This document shows positions 1-6,011 of a DNA stretch of 6,382 bases, piece after piece. Every line of letters starts with the position of its first letter. Positions within the stretch are counted from its first letter, which is position 1. The notes beneath the pieces are model-generated. The model had not been told where the DNA came from. It ran no database searches and was given only the letters and a program-made list of their open reading frames with translations. The DNA lies in assembly GCA_018432565.1 (NCBI GenBank), contig JAHDSS010000452.1, forward strand, positions 1-6,382, given 5' to 3'. The position numbers and the translations under genes were made by a program. This DNA comes from Kiritimatiellia bacterium. GTDB lineage: Bacteria; Verrucomicrobiota; Kiritimatiellia; CAIQIC01; Lenti-01.

Positions 1-45
1 GGGCAGGAAACCGGCGAACGCGGCGGGCGGTATCTGACGGCATGA
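1..45 (+). CDS. Possible 3' end of an upstream gene (partial)
   Basis: The first frame is open from the window edge through 14 codons (GQETGERGGRYLTA) and stops at TGA 43-45. The composition (GGC, CGC, CTG, ACG codons) resembles the G+C-rich genes further right, and the base composition becomes more A-rich soon after the stop, as expected at a gene end. Fourteen residues are too few to recognise a family, and the open frame could be chance. Confidence 0.3.
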   Translation, partial: GQETGERGGRYLTA

Positions 46-128
46 GACGGAGAGCCGAAACCGGAACAACCACAGCGCGGCAGAGCCGCAACCAAAATGA
101 ATCTGAACACATGAAAAGGAGTGGGAAT

Positions 129-165
129 AAGCAGGAAAACAGGAAACACAGGAACACAGGAAAAC
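129..165 (+). repeat. CAGGAAA-type purine-rich interspersed repeat
   Basis: The motif CAGGAAAA/CAGGAAACA/CAGGAACA/CAGGAAAA recurs four times with spacing of 8-9 bases. The first 18 bases (129-146) are identical to 5828-5845 at the end of mfd, and a shorter relative lies at 5926-5939. Two matching copies over 5 kb apart point to a dispersed genomic repeat family rather than local slippage alone. Function unknown. Confidence 0.6.
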
Positions 166-185
166 CTCGAAATGGAGGGCTGGAG

Positions 186-205
186 GGGCAGGCTCTGTCC
201 TGCCC
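186..205. other. Small GC-rich hairpin
   Basis: GGGCAGG (186-192) and CCTGCCC (199-205) are perfect 7-bp inverted arms around a 6-base loop CTCTGT. The downstream sequence (GGTTTCTGG) has only a short T-run, so it does not qualify as a standard intrinsic terminator. It could still end transcription of an upstream gene or be part of a dispersed repeat. Confidence 0.35.
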
Positions 206-447
206 GGTTTCTGGCTTATCAACATAGCCGCGTAAAAACGTGCACAAAAATGATGAAGTTGGCAGATAGTAGTACGGATGAAGAGGGGCGGGAAAGATGG
301 AGGTCGTCCCTCCAAGGGAGACGAAAACCGGACGGCGCGGAGCCCGTTCCTCCACGGGGGCAGAATGGGGAATTGGTTTGTTGAGGACCGGCTTGTTGCG
401 GCCGACACGGTCCGGGGACACTGAAGAGTGAGACGGGGAGGGTAAAA

Positions 448-467
448 ATTCCGTCAATATACGGAAT
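448..467. promoter_or_regulatory. Palindrome 1 upstream of the ATPase gene (candidate operator)
   Basis: ATTCCGT (448-454) and ACGGAAT (461-467) are perfect 7-bp inverted arms separated by CAATAT. It abuts the second palindrome and lies in the only strongly A+T-rich stretch of the window, about 80 bases before the ATPase start. The geometry fits a dimeric repressor site, but no regulator is identified. Confidence 0.4.
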
Positions 468-501
468 ATAATCCACATATATTTATATATTTGCGGATTA
501 T
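468..501. promoter_or_regulatory. Palindrome 2 upstream of the ATPase gene (candidate operator)
   Basis: An imperfect 34-base palindrome. The outer arms ATAATCC (468-474) and GGATTAT (495-501) match perfectly; inside, 476-477 pair with 492-493 and 479-482 with 487-490, with mismatches at 475/494 and 478/491. It overlaps the possible -35 box at 491-496, as expected for a repressor site, though an A+T-rich cruciform or hairpin is an alternative. Confidence 0.45.
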
Positions 502-519
502 GTTCTATTGTCGTACATT
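491..519 (+). promoter_or_regulatory. Possible sigma70-type promoter for the ATPase gene
   Basis: TTGCGG (491-496, 3 of 6 consensus bases) and TACATT (514-519, 4 of 6) are separated by 17 bases. Initiation would be near 526, leaving a short leader that includes GAGGG (533-537), a weak ribosome binding site 6 bases before the ATG at 544. The match is modest and other A+T-rich hexamers nearby could serve. Confidence 0.3.
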
Positions 520-543
520 CGTGGTGAAAAGTGAGGGCGAGGC

Positions 544-1665
544 ATGATTCCACGAATTATCCAGAAATCGATTCAAGAGCGTTTGTTCCAAGGCAAGGCG
601 ATCCTGCTGATGGGGGCGCGCCAAGTGGGGAAGACCACCTTGCTAAAGCAACTGTTTCGGGATGATGATGCGTTGTGGCTCAACGCGGATGAACTGGATG
701 TGCAGGCGCTGTTCGCACAGGCCACGTCGACGCGCCTGAAAAGCGTTTTCGGCAACAAAAAGATCGTGGTGATCGACGAGGCCCAGCGGATTGCCGACGT
801 CGGGCTCAAACTCAAACTGATCATCGACGAAATTCCGGACGTCCAGTTGGTGGCCACGGGCAGTTCGTCGTTTGAATTGGCCAACCGGGTGAACGAGCCG
901 CTGACGGGGCGAAAATGGGAGTACAAGCTGTTTCCATTGTCTTTCGGCGAAATGGTGGCGCATCACGGCTTGCTGGAGGAGAAGCGGCTGATTCCGCAGC
1001 GGTTGGTTTACGGATATTACCCGGACGTCGTCTGCCACCCCGGTTCGGAACGGGAGCGGCTGGTGGAGTTGACCAGCAGCTATCTGTTCAAGGACATTCT
1101 GGCCTGGGAGCGGTTGCGCAAGCCGGAATGCCTGGTGAAATTGCTCCAAGCCTTGGCGTTCCAAGTCGGGTCCGAAGTGTCGTTCCGCGAGTTGGGCGAA
1201 ATGGCGTCGCTGGATTCCAAGACCATCGAGAAATACGTGGTTCTGCTGGAGCAGTGCCACGTGGTTTTCCGATTGGGTTCCTTCCACCGCAACCTGCGAA
1301 ACGAACTCAAGAGCAGCCGGAAGTTCTATTTCTACGACAACGGTATTCGAAATGCCCTGATCGCGAATTTCAACGGGCCGGAATTGCGTCAGGATGTCGG
1401 CGCCTTGTGGGAGAATTTTGTTGCGTCCGAGCGGATCAAAGCTTTGCACTACCGGATGCTGCACCGCAACTGCTGGTTCTGGCGGACAGCCGCGCAAAAG
1501 GAAGTGGATTGGCTGGAGGAAGGGGATGGGCGGCTGACGGCCAGCGAATTTAAATGGAATCCGCGCAAGACCGTGAAGCTGCCTGCGGCATTCTCCGCGG
1601 CTTATCCGGATGCCGCCTTTCGGGTCGTTCACCCCGATAACCTTGAGGATTTTCTGGAGCGATAA
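544..1665 (+). CDS. AAA_14/DUF4143 family ATPase
   Basis: A complete 373-residue protein with the usual length and layout of the standalone bacterial/archaeal AAA_14-DUF4143 ATPases. The Walker A loop GARQVGKT spans residues 24-31. Walker B is IVVIDEAQ at 74-81 with acidic D78 and E79. A sensor-1-like TGSSSFEL lies at 105-112, followed by the family signature EPLTGR...FPLSFGE (118-136). The C-terminal DUF4143 half contains EVDW (320-323) and EFKW (335-338), a spacing like the PD-(D/E)XK nuclease fold often seen there. It should be a soluble P-loop ATPase; the cellular role of this family is not established. ATG 544 is chosen because the family begins a few residues before the conserved helix leading to Walker A. 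Codon use is less G+C-rich than in mfd, which hints at an accessory, possibly transferred gene. It stands alone: a separate promoter follows before the next gene. Confidence 0.93.
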   Translation: MIPRIIQKSIQERLFQGKAILLMGARQVGKTTLLKQLFRDDDALWLNADELDVQALFAQATSTRLKSVFGNKKIVVIDEAQRIADVGLKLKLIIDEIPDVQLVATGSSSFELANRVNEPLTGRKWEYKLFPLSFGEMVAHHGLLEEKRLIPQRLVYGYYPDVVCHPGSERERLVELTSSYLFKDILAWERLRKPECLVKLLQALAFQVGSEVSFRELGEMASLDSKTIEKYVVLLEQCHVVFRLGSFHRNLRNELKSSRKFYFYDNGIRNALIANFNGPELRQDVGALWENFVASERIKALHYRMLHRNCWFWRTAAQKEVDWLEEGDGRLTASEFKWNPRKTVKLPAAFSAAYPDAAFRVVHPDNLEDFLER

Positions 1666-1691
1666 GGGGCGAAGGGGGCGCTGGCCGCCGG

Positions 1692-1720
1692 TTGACAAAC
1701 CCGGTTATGAGTGGGATATT
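1692..1720 (+). promoter_or_regulatory. Strong sigma70-type promoter of the toxin-antitoxin operon
   Basis: A perfect -35 hexamer TTGACA (1692-1697), a 17-base spacer and a -10-like GATATT (1715-1720, 4 of 6). The spacer contains a small palindrome AACCCGGTT (1698-1706). The expected start of transcription, about 7 bases after the -10 box, falls at about 1727, which is the A of the antitoxin ATG, so the transcript may have no leader. Confidence 0.65.
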
Positions 1721-1725
1721 CCCAC
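1711..1725. promoter_or_regulatory. Operator-like palindrome over the -10 box
   Basis: GTGGGA (1711-1716) and TCCCAC (1720-1725) are perfect inverted arms around TAT. The palindrome covers the whole -10 hexamer and ends one base before the antitoxin start codon. Type II antitoxins with an AbrB-type fold commonly bind their own promoter as dimers, so this is the obvious site for autorepression by the antitoxin or the toxin-antitoxin complex. Binding itself is inferred. Confidence 0.6.
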
Positions 1726-1726
1726 C

Positions 1727-1960
1727 ATGAGCACGACGATTGCCGATCAAAAACGCCGCGTGGTGTTGCCCGGGGTTCAGCCGGGCGATGTATTGTCCGT
1801 GAACCGCGATTCGGCCGGGCGGCTGGTGCTGGTGCGCCTGTTGCCGGAAAGGCCGAAACGCAGGCCGCAGGCGAGGCAGGTGGCCAAGGCCCTGCGGGAG
1901 AGTCCGCTGCGGCCGACACTGTCCTGGAATGAATTAAAGCGGGCGACGAGGGGACTGTGA
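1727..1960 (+). CDS. vapB: AbrB/MazE-type antitoxin of a VapBC-like pair
   Basis: A 77-residue protein. The N-terminal half (about 2-38) reads as a swapped-hairpin AbrB-type DNA-binding domain: TTIADQKRRVVLP, then PGDVLSV (19-25) and GRLVLVRL (31-38), the beta-strand/turn pattern of this fold. The basic middle (R/K-rich, 42-60) leads to a short tail LSWNELKRATRGL, typical of the segment that wraps the toxin. The role would be to neutralise the PIN toxin and repress the operon. The frame is open upstream to an ATG at 1610, but that start lies inside the ATPase gene and upstream of the promoter, and the AbrB motif starts right after ATG 1727, so 1727 is preferred. There is no Shine-Dalgarno sequence, consistent with leaderless translation. 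The stop overlaps the toxin start by 4 bases. Confidence 0.85.
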   Translation: MSTTIADQKRRVVLPGVQPGDVLSVNRDSAGRLVLVRLLPERPKRRPQARQVAKALRESPLRPTLSWNELKRATRGL

Positions 1961-2382
1961 TCTTTCTCGATACGAACGTCCTGATCTACGCATCCGATCC
2001 GGAATCGCCGTTTCATCGCTGGTCGGTGGACACCATTGTCCGGCACGTGGCCGGCGACGGAGCGCTGATCAATCCCGTGGTATTGGCCGAGATTTGCGTC
2101 GGCGAAGCCAAACCGGAGGAAGCGGCGCAGTCCATCCGTTCCTGGGGCATCGAAATCGTGGATTTGCCGGCGGCCTGTTCGGAAAACTGCGCCCGGGCCT
2201 ACCGCGCCTTCCGCGCGGCCCGGAAGAAAACCAAGGGGCCGGCGGCGCCGGCGATCCCTCTGCCGGATTTCTTCATCGGCGCGCATGCCGAATTGCTCCG
2301 CTTGCCCCTGGCCACGGCCGATATCGGGCGCTACCGCACGTATTTTCCGAATGTGAAGCTGCTGACGCCGCCGAAAGCGTAG
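1957..2382 (+). CDS. vapC: PIN-domain toxin ribonuclease (VapC family)
   Basis: A 141-residue protein of normal VapC length starting with GTG (overlap GTGA with the antitoxin stop, implying coupled translation). The PIN-domain acidic residues are all visible: D5 in the opening IFLDTNVLIY, E45 in VVLAEICVGE, D104 in PLPDFFIGAHA, and D122 in LATADIGRYRTYF. These coordinate the metal for RNA cleavage in the family. The C-terminal GRYRTYFP segment is common in one VapC subgroup. A lysine-rich loop (RKKTKG, 89-94) precedes the third acid and could contact RNA. With all four acids present it is predicted to be active, the substrate being tRNA or another structured RNA by analogy with other VapCs; the actual target cannot be read from the sequence. 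Confidence 0.92.
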   Translation: MIFLDTNVLIYASDPESPFHRWSVDTIVRHVAGDGALINPVVLAEICVGEAKPEEAAQSIRSWGIEIVDLPAACSENCARAYRAFRAARKKTKGPAAPAIPLPDFFIGAHAELLRLPLATADIGRYRTYFPNVKLLTPPKA

Positions 2383-2434
2383 CCTGCCGATGCGGTGCCC
2401 GAGTTTCACTGCATTGCGCCGTGGAATTGGAATC

Positions 2435-2525
2435 CACCACGGATAGATACGGATGAACACGGATGGACACAGAAGGGGAGAGAATCCGAACCGGAATCCG
2501 TATTCATCCGTGTCTATCCGTGGTG
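2435..2525. repeat. Interspersed inverted repeat (CACGGATG family) between vapC and mfd
   Basis: Two 30-base arms (2435-2464 and 2496-2525) are inverted complements at 28 of 30 positions around a 31-base spacer. Each arm contains repeated (A/T)ACGGAT units (for example GAACACGGATGG at 2455-2466). A degenerate relative lies at 5878-5924. In RNA it would form a long hairpin. It covers the first ATG of the mfd frame. The structure resembles REP/MITE-like non-autonomous dispersed repeats; no transposase or target duplication is visible here. Confidence 0.8.
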
Positions 2526-5500
2526 AGCAATCTACGGACCAGGCAAAATTCACCGTGCCGCCGCCGGGGGCGGGGGACCGGGCGTTTTTGAAGGAGGCGC
2601 TGAGGCCGGGCGGGCGGGGGGCGGTGCAGGAGGTGGAGGACGGGGCGCGGGCATGGCTGGCGATCTCCGCCTCGCGCGCATCAAAGGGTCCGCTGGTCGT
2701 GGTGGCGGAGAGTTCGCTGGCGCTGGACCGGCTGTGCCAGGATTTGGCGACGCTGGGGGCGGGCGAAGCCGCGGCGCGGCTGCCGGCGCTGACGGTCGAG
2801 AGTTCGCGGACGGTGTCGGGTCTGGCGTCGCCGGACGTGAGCGGCGAGCGGATGCGCACGTTGCAGCGGTGCCTGGCGTGGAAGGGACGGGGGATCGTGG
2901 CGACGTGCATTCAGGCTCTGATGGAGACCGTGCCGTCGCCGGAGCGCCTGCGGCGGCTGGGCGAGCGGGTGGAAGCCGGCAAGGAATACGATCTGGATGC
3001 GCTGAGCGAGCGTCTGGCGGCGGCGGGGTACGAGTTCGAGGTCGAGGTGCTGGCGAAGGGGCAGGCGTCGCGGCGCGGCGGGCTGCTGGACGTCTGGCCG
3101 CTGACGGAAGACTGGCCCGTGCGGCTGGAGTTTTTCGGCGACACGCTCGAAAGCCTTCGGCGGTTTGATCCGTCCGAGCAGCGGTCGCGGGAGGGAATCC
3201 GCGAACTGTCGATTCCCCCGGCGACGGAGGAGGCCGAAGAAGCGGAACAGGGGGACGTGACGGAATATTTTCCGGAGAACGCGTCGTTCCTGTGGATGGA
3301 TCCGGAAGCCCTGCTGCATCATTTTGCCATGAGCGCGGAGCTGGCGGGGCGCGGCGGGCCGGACCGCTCCGCGGAGCGCGAGTTCGAGAACTGGCGGCTG
3401 GGAATCGCGAAGCGGTTTGCGGGGGGCGGGCAGCTGGAGGCGGGCGGAGGTCTGGCCGGGCGCGATCTGCGGGTGAAGCCGTGCGAAGGGCTGGGGGCGT
3501 TGTCGGCGCGGGCGGTGCCGGCGGACGTGCTGGAGACCGAGCGCGAAAAATGGCTGGAGACGCTGAAGGGCCGCGCGGCGAGCGGCTGGCGGATCGAGCT
3601 GTTCTTCGCAACGGAGGCCGGGGCGCGCCGGTTTGAAGAGGTGCATGGCCGCCTGGAGGGGTTCCGCCTGCGGCCGGGTGCGCTGAGCGGCGGTTTCGAG
3701 CTGGCGCGGGCCAAGTGGATGGCGGTGGCCGAGTCGGATTTCTACGGCACGCGCAAGGCGCTGCCGGCGCGCCGCCGGCCGGGCGGCGGGGCCGCGGCGC
3801 GGGATGCGACGGGCGAGCGGCTGACCGACTGGACGGATCTGCGCCCGGGCGAGCTGGTGGTGCACGTGGACCACGGCATTGGGAACTACCTGGGGCTGTA
3901 CGAGATTGTGTTCGACGGGCAGCTGCAGGAGGCGCTGGCGGTGGAGTATGCGGAGGGCGCGCGGCTCTACGTGCCGACCAGCCAGACGCATCTGCTGAGC
4001 CGGTACCTCGGGGTGGGGCGAACCAGGCCGCCGCTGCATGCGCTGGGCGGCAAGCGCTGGGGGAAGGAGAAGGTGGCCGCCGAGCGGGCGGCGAGAGATC
4101 TTGCGGCGCAGATGCTGGAGACGCAGGCGCGGCGCGCGGCGCTGGACGGACACGCCTTCGCGAAGGACTCGGCCTGGCAGCACGACTTCGAACAGTCGTT
4201 TTCCTATCCCGAAACCGGCGACCAGCTGCGGGCCATCGCGGACGTCAAGGCCGACATGGAATCGCCGCGTCCGATGGACCGGCTGATCTGCGGGGACGTG
4301 GGCTACGGCAAGACCGAGGTGGCGATGCGGGCGGCGTTCAAGGCGGTGGCGGACGGCAAGCAGGTGGCGGTGCTGGTGCCGACGACGGTGCTGGCCCAGC
4401 AGCACTACGAAACATTCCTGGACCGCATGGGGCGCTTCCCGGTGGCGGTGGAGATGCTGAGCCGGTTCCGGTCGAAGGCCGAGCAGGCGGAGGTGCTGGC
4501 GCGCGCGGCGCAGAAAAAGGTGGACGTGCTGATCGGTACGCACCGGCTGCTGCGCCCCGACGTGAAATTCGCGGACCTGGGGCTGGTGATCATTGACGAA
4601 GAGCAGCGCTTCGGAGTGGCGGCGAAGGAGCACCTGAAGCGGATGCGGGAGATGGTGGACGTGTTGACGCTGTCAGCGACGCCGATTCCGCGGACGCTGT
4701 ACCTGAGCCTGACGGGGGCGCGGGACATGAGCGTGATCCAGACGCCCCCGCGCGAGCGGCTGCCGATCGAGACGTACATTGCGCAGGACAGCGACGAGCT
4801 GGTGCGCGAGGCGGTGCTGCGGGAGGTGAACCGCGGCGGGCAGGTATTCGTGCTGCACAACCGGGTGCAGACGATCGACTGGATGCGCCGGCGGTTGGAG
4901 CGGCTGCTGCCGGGGATCCGGGTAGGCGTGGGCCACGGGCAGATGGGCGAAAAGGCGCTGGCGGGGGTGATGCACCGGTTTGTACGCGGGGAGTACGACG
5001 TGCTGCTGTGCACGACGATCATCGAGAGCGGCGTGGATATTCCCAATGTCAACACGATCCTGATTGATCGGGCGGACCGGTTCGGGATGGCGGATCTGTA
5101 CCAGCTGCGGGGACGGGTGGGGCGAAGCAAGAGCCAGGCCTACGCCTACCTGCTGCTGCCGCGGCACGGGCACCTGTTCACGACGGCGCGGCACCGGATC
5201 CAGGCCATCAAGCGCCACACCAGCCTGGGGGCGGGGTTCAAGCTGGCGCTGCGCGACCTGGAAATCCGCGGGGCGGGCAACGTGCTGGGCGCGGCGCAGA
5301 GCGGGCACATCGCGGCGGTTGGTTTCGATTTGTACTGCCAGCTGCTGAACCGGACGATCGCGCGCCTGAAGGGCGAACCGGAGCGGCCGATCATCGAGGT
5401 GGCGGTGCATTTCGATTTCCTGGACCTGACGCCGGACCCGGAGCGCGAGCGGGACGCGGCGGTGATTCCGCGGGGATACGTCGAAGACGAGAGCCAGCGG

Positions 5501-6010
5501 ATCGGGATGTACCGAAAGGCGGCGGGAATCTCGTTCGAGGCGGAGGCGGATGCGCTGGCGGAGGAATTCCGCGACCGGTTCGGGCCGTTGCCGGCGGCGG
5601 TGAAGCGGCTGCTGGCGGTGGCGCGCCTGCGGGTGCTGGCGTCCGGGCTGGGGCTGAAGAGCCTCGGGACCGACGGCGACCGCCTGCTGCTGGGGAAGGG
5701 GCGCGACGAATTTCTCATGGTCAACGGCCGGCACATCCGGTTGCATCAGCATGGCGCGGACGAGCGCCTGGCGGAGATCGAGAAACGGCTGCGGCAGCTG
5801 GAAAACGGAAAAAAGGAAAACCCGGTTAAGCAGGAAAACAGGAAAAGAAAAGGGGAAGGGGAGGGTGGGAGACCTAACCACGGATTCCGACCTCATAAGA
5901 ATCGGGACGGATCGACACGGATGGGAAACAGGAAAAGAAGCTTGAACTCAATATCCAATATCCAACATCCAATATCCAATGATCAATGGGTAGGAAAGCA
6001 GGAGGCGTGA
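2453..6010 (+). CDS. mfd: Transcription-repair coupling factor Mfd
   Basis: An ATP-dependent DNA translocase that removes stalled RNA polymerase at lesions and recruits UvrA for nucleotide excision repair. The 1185-codon frame holds all main Mfd parts. The UvrB-like N-terminal module has the landmark RRGGLLDVWP, then VRLEFFGDTLESLRRFD (from about residue 205). The RNA polymerase-interacting domain begins at about 463 (PGELVVHVDHGIGNYLG). The translocase has Walker A GDVGYGKT (614-621), DEEQ (715-718), SATPIPRTL, and ESGVDIPN...LRGRVGR (through 891). The C-terminal D7 domain spans about 986-1116. Start choice is uncertain: ATG 2453 lies inside an interspersed repeat and lacks a ribosome binding site. 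In-frame GTG 2555 (1151 aa, close to the usual 1100-1200) or TTG 2588 are more natural, also without a clear Shine-Dalgarno. Residues from about 1118 to the stop are repeat-derived. The FPDWETLPY-type motif near the N-terminus is not recognisable. Confidence 0.97.
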   Translation: MNTDGHRRGENPNRNPYSSVSIRGEQSTDQAKFTVPPPGAGDRAFLKEALRPGGRGAVQEVEDGARAWLAISASRASKGPLVVVAESSLALDRLCQDLATLGAGEAAARLPALTVESSRTVSGLASPDVSGERMRTLQRCLAWKGRGIVATCIQALMETVPSPERLRRLGERVEAGKEYDLDALSERLAAAGYEFEVEVLAKGQASRRGGLLDVWPLTEDWPVRLEFFGDTLESLRRFDPSEQRSREGIRELSIPPATEEAEEAEQGDVTEYFPENASFLWMDPEALLHHFAMSAELAGRGGPDRSAEREFENWRLGIAKRFAGGGQLEAGGGLAGRDLRVKPCEGLGALSARAVPADVLETEREKWLETLKGRAASGWRIELFFATEAGARRFEEVHGRLEGFRLRPGALSGGFELARAKWMAVAESDFYGTRKALPARRRPGGGAAARDATGERLTDWTDLRPGELVVHVDHGIGNYLGLYEIVFDGQLQEALAVEYAEGARLYVPTSQTHLLSRYLGVGRTRPPLHALGGKRWGKEKVAAERAARDLAAQMLETQARRAALDGHAFAKDSAWQHDFEQSFSYPETGDQLRAIADVKADMESPRPMDRLICGDVGYGKTEVAMRAAFKAVADGKQVAVLVPTTVLAQQHYETFLDRMGRFPVAVEMLSRFRSKAEQAEVLARAAQKKVDVLIGTHRLLRPDVKFADLGLVIIDEEQRFGVAAKEHLKRMREMVDVLTLSATPIPRTLYLSLTGARDMSVIQTPPRERLPIETYIAQDSDELVREAVLREVNRGGQVFVLHNRVQTIDWMRRRLERLLPGIRVGVGHGQMGEKALAGVMHRFVRGEYDVLLCTTIIESGVDIPNVNTILIDRADRFGMADLYQLRGRVGRSKSQAYAYLLLPRHGHLFTTARHRIQAIKRHTSLGAGFKLALRDLEIRGAGNVLGAAQSGHIAAVGFDLYCQLLNRTIARLKGEPERPIIEVAVHFDFLDLTPDPERERDAAVIPRGYVEDESQRIGMYRKAAGISFEAEADALAEEFRDRFGPLPAAVKRLLAVARLRVLASGLGLKSLGTDGDRLLLGKGRDEFLMVNGRHIRLHQHGADERLAEIEKRLRQLENGKKENPVKQENRKRKGEGEGGRPNHGFRPHKNRDGSTRMGNRKRSLNSISNIQHPISNDQWVGKQEA
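5828..5849 (+). repeat. Purine-rich repeat copy inside the mfd 3' end
   Basis: Bases 5828-5845 are identical to 129-146 (18 bases), and 5836-5849 are identical to 5926-5939 (14 bases). The sequence is read in frame as Lys/Glu/Asn/Arg-rich residues of the Mfd tail. A long purine-only run with G-runs follows (about 5843-5871). Confidence 0.6.
5878..5924 (+). repeat. Degenerate CACGGATG-family repeat inside the mfd 3' end
   Basis: CCACGGATT (5878-5886) and GACACGGATGG (5914-5924) are separated by diverged sequence and match the units of the inverted repeat at 2435-2525. No clear opposite arm remains. It lies in the mfd frame. Confidence 0.5.
5951..5985 (+). repeat. ATATCCA heptamer tandem repeat
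   Basis: Units ATATCCA (5951-5957), ATATCCA (5958-5964), ACATCCA (5965-5971), ATATCCA (5972-5978) and a diverged ATGATCA (5979-5985). Because 7 is not a multiple of 3 the units are read in shifting frames, giving NSISNIQHPISNDQ in the Mfd tail. This A+T-rich block stands out sharply from the surrounding G+C-rich coding sequence. Confidence 0.75.
6000..6005 (+). promoter_or_regulatory. Ribosome binding site of the TerB/DjlA-like gene
   Basis: AGGAGG, a full Shine-Dalgarno core, sits 6 bases before ATG 6012 and lies within the last codons of mfd. It fixes the start of the downstream gene and suggests coupled translation with mfd. Confidence 0.8.
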
Positions 6011-6011
6011 G

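Larger units (their letters stand above)
46..543. other. Intergenic region without a convincing gene
   Basis: About 500 bases with no reading frame that looks coding; the short open frames here run through repeat sequence and have low-complexity translations. It contains a CAGGAAA-type purine repeat (129-165), a perfect 7-bp-arm hairpin (186-205), a 6-bp-arm inverted repeat TGGAGG/CCTCCA (298-303 with 309-314), a related TTCCTCCA string near 348-355, and an A+T-rich right end (443-520) with two palindromes and a possible promoter for the ATPase gene. The rest shows nothing I can name. Confidence 0.6.

Noticed and set aside
42..227. Short + strand open frame starting with an ATGA overlap of the possible upstream stop
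   Set aside because: The overlap looks operon-like, but the translation is Arg/Asn/Gln-rich, runs through the CAGGAAA repeat, and has no ribosome binding site or recognisable motif.
1666..1690. Terminator after the ATPase gene
   Set aside because: Only a 4-bp GGCG/CGCC pairing is visible and no T-run follows.
643..1698. Antisense open frame (351 codons) across the ATPase gene
   Set aside because: Low-information translation opposite a clearly conserved ATPase; a shadow of codon bias.
1610..1726. Upstream extension of the antitoxin frame to ATG 1610
   Set aside because: It overlaps the end of the ATPase gene and the promoter/operator, and the extra 39 residues have no family similarity; the AbrB motif begins right after ATG 1727.
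2435..2525. Intrinsic terminator for the vapBC operon
   Set aside because: The inverted repeat can form a strong hairpin but is not followed by a T-run, and related sequence elsewhere in the window fits a dispersed repeat better; an effect on transcription is still possible.
2681..4633. Very long antisense open frame (650 codons, - strand) across mfd
   Set aside because: It mirrors the G/C-rich third positions of mfd; the translation is Arg/Gln/His/Pro-rich with no recognisable domain, while the + strand encodes unmistakable Mfd motifs throughout.
5951..5985. CRISPR-like array suggested by regular repeats
   Set aside because: The units are 7-base tandem copies without spacers; it is a simple tandem repeat.
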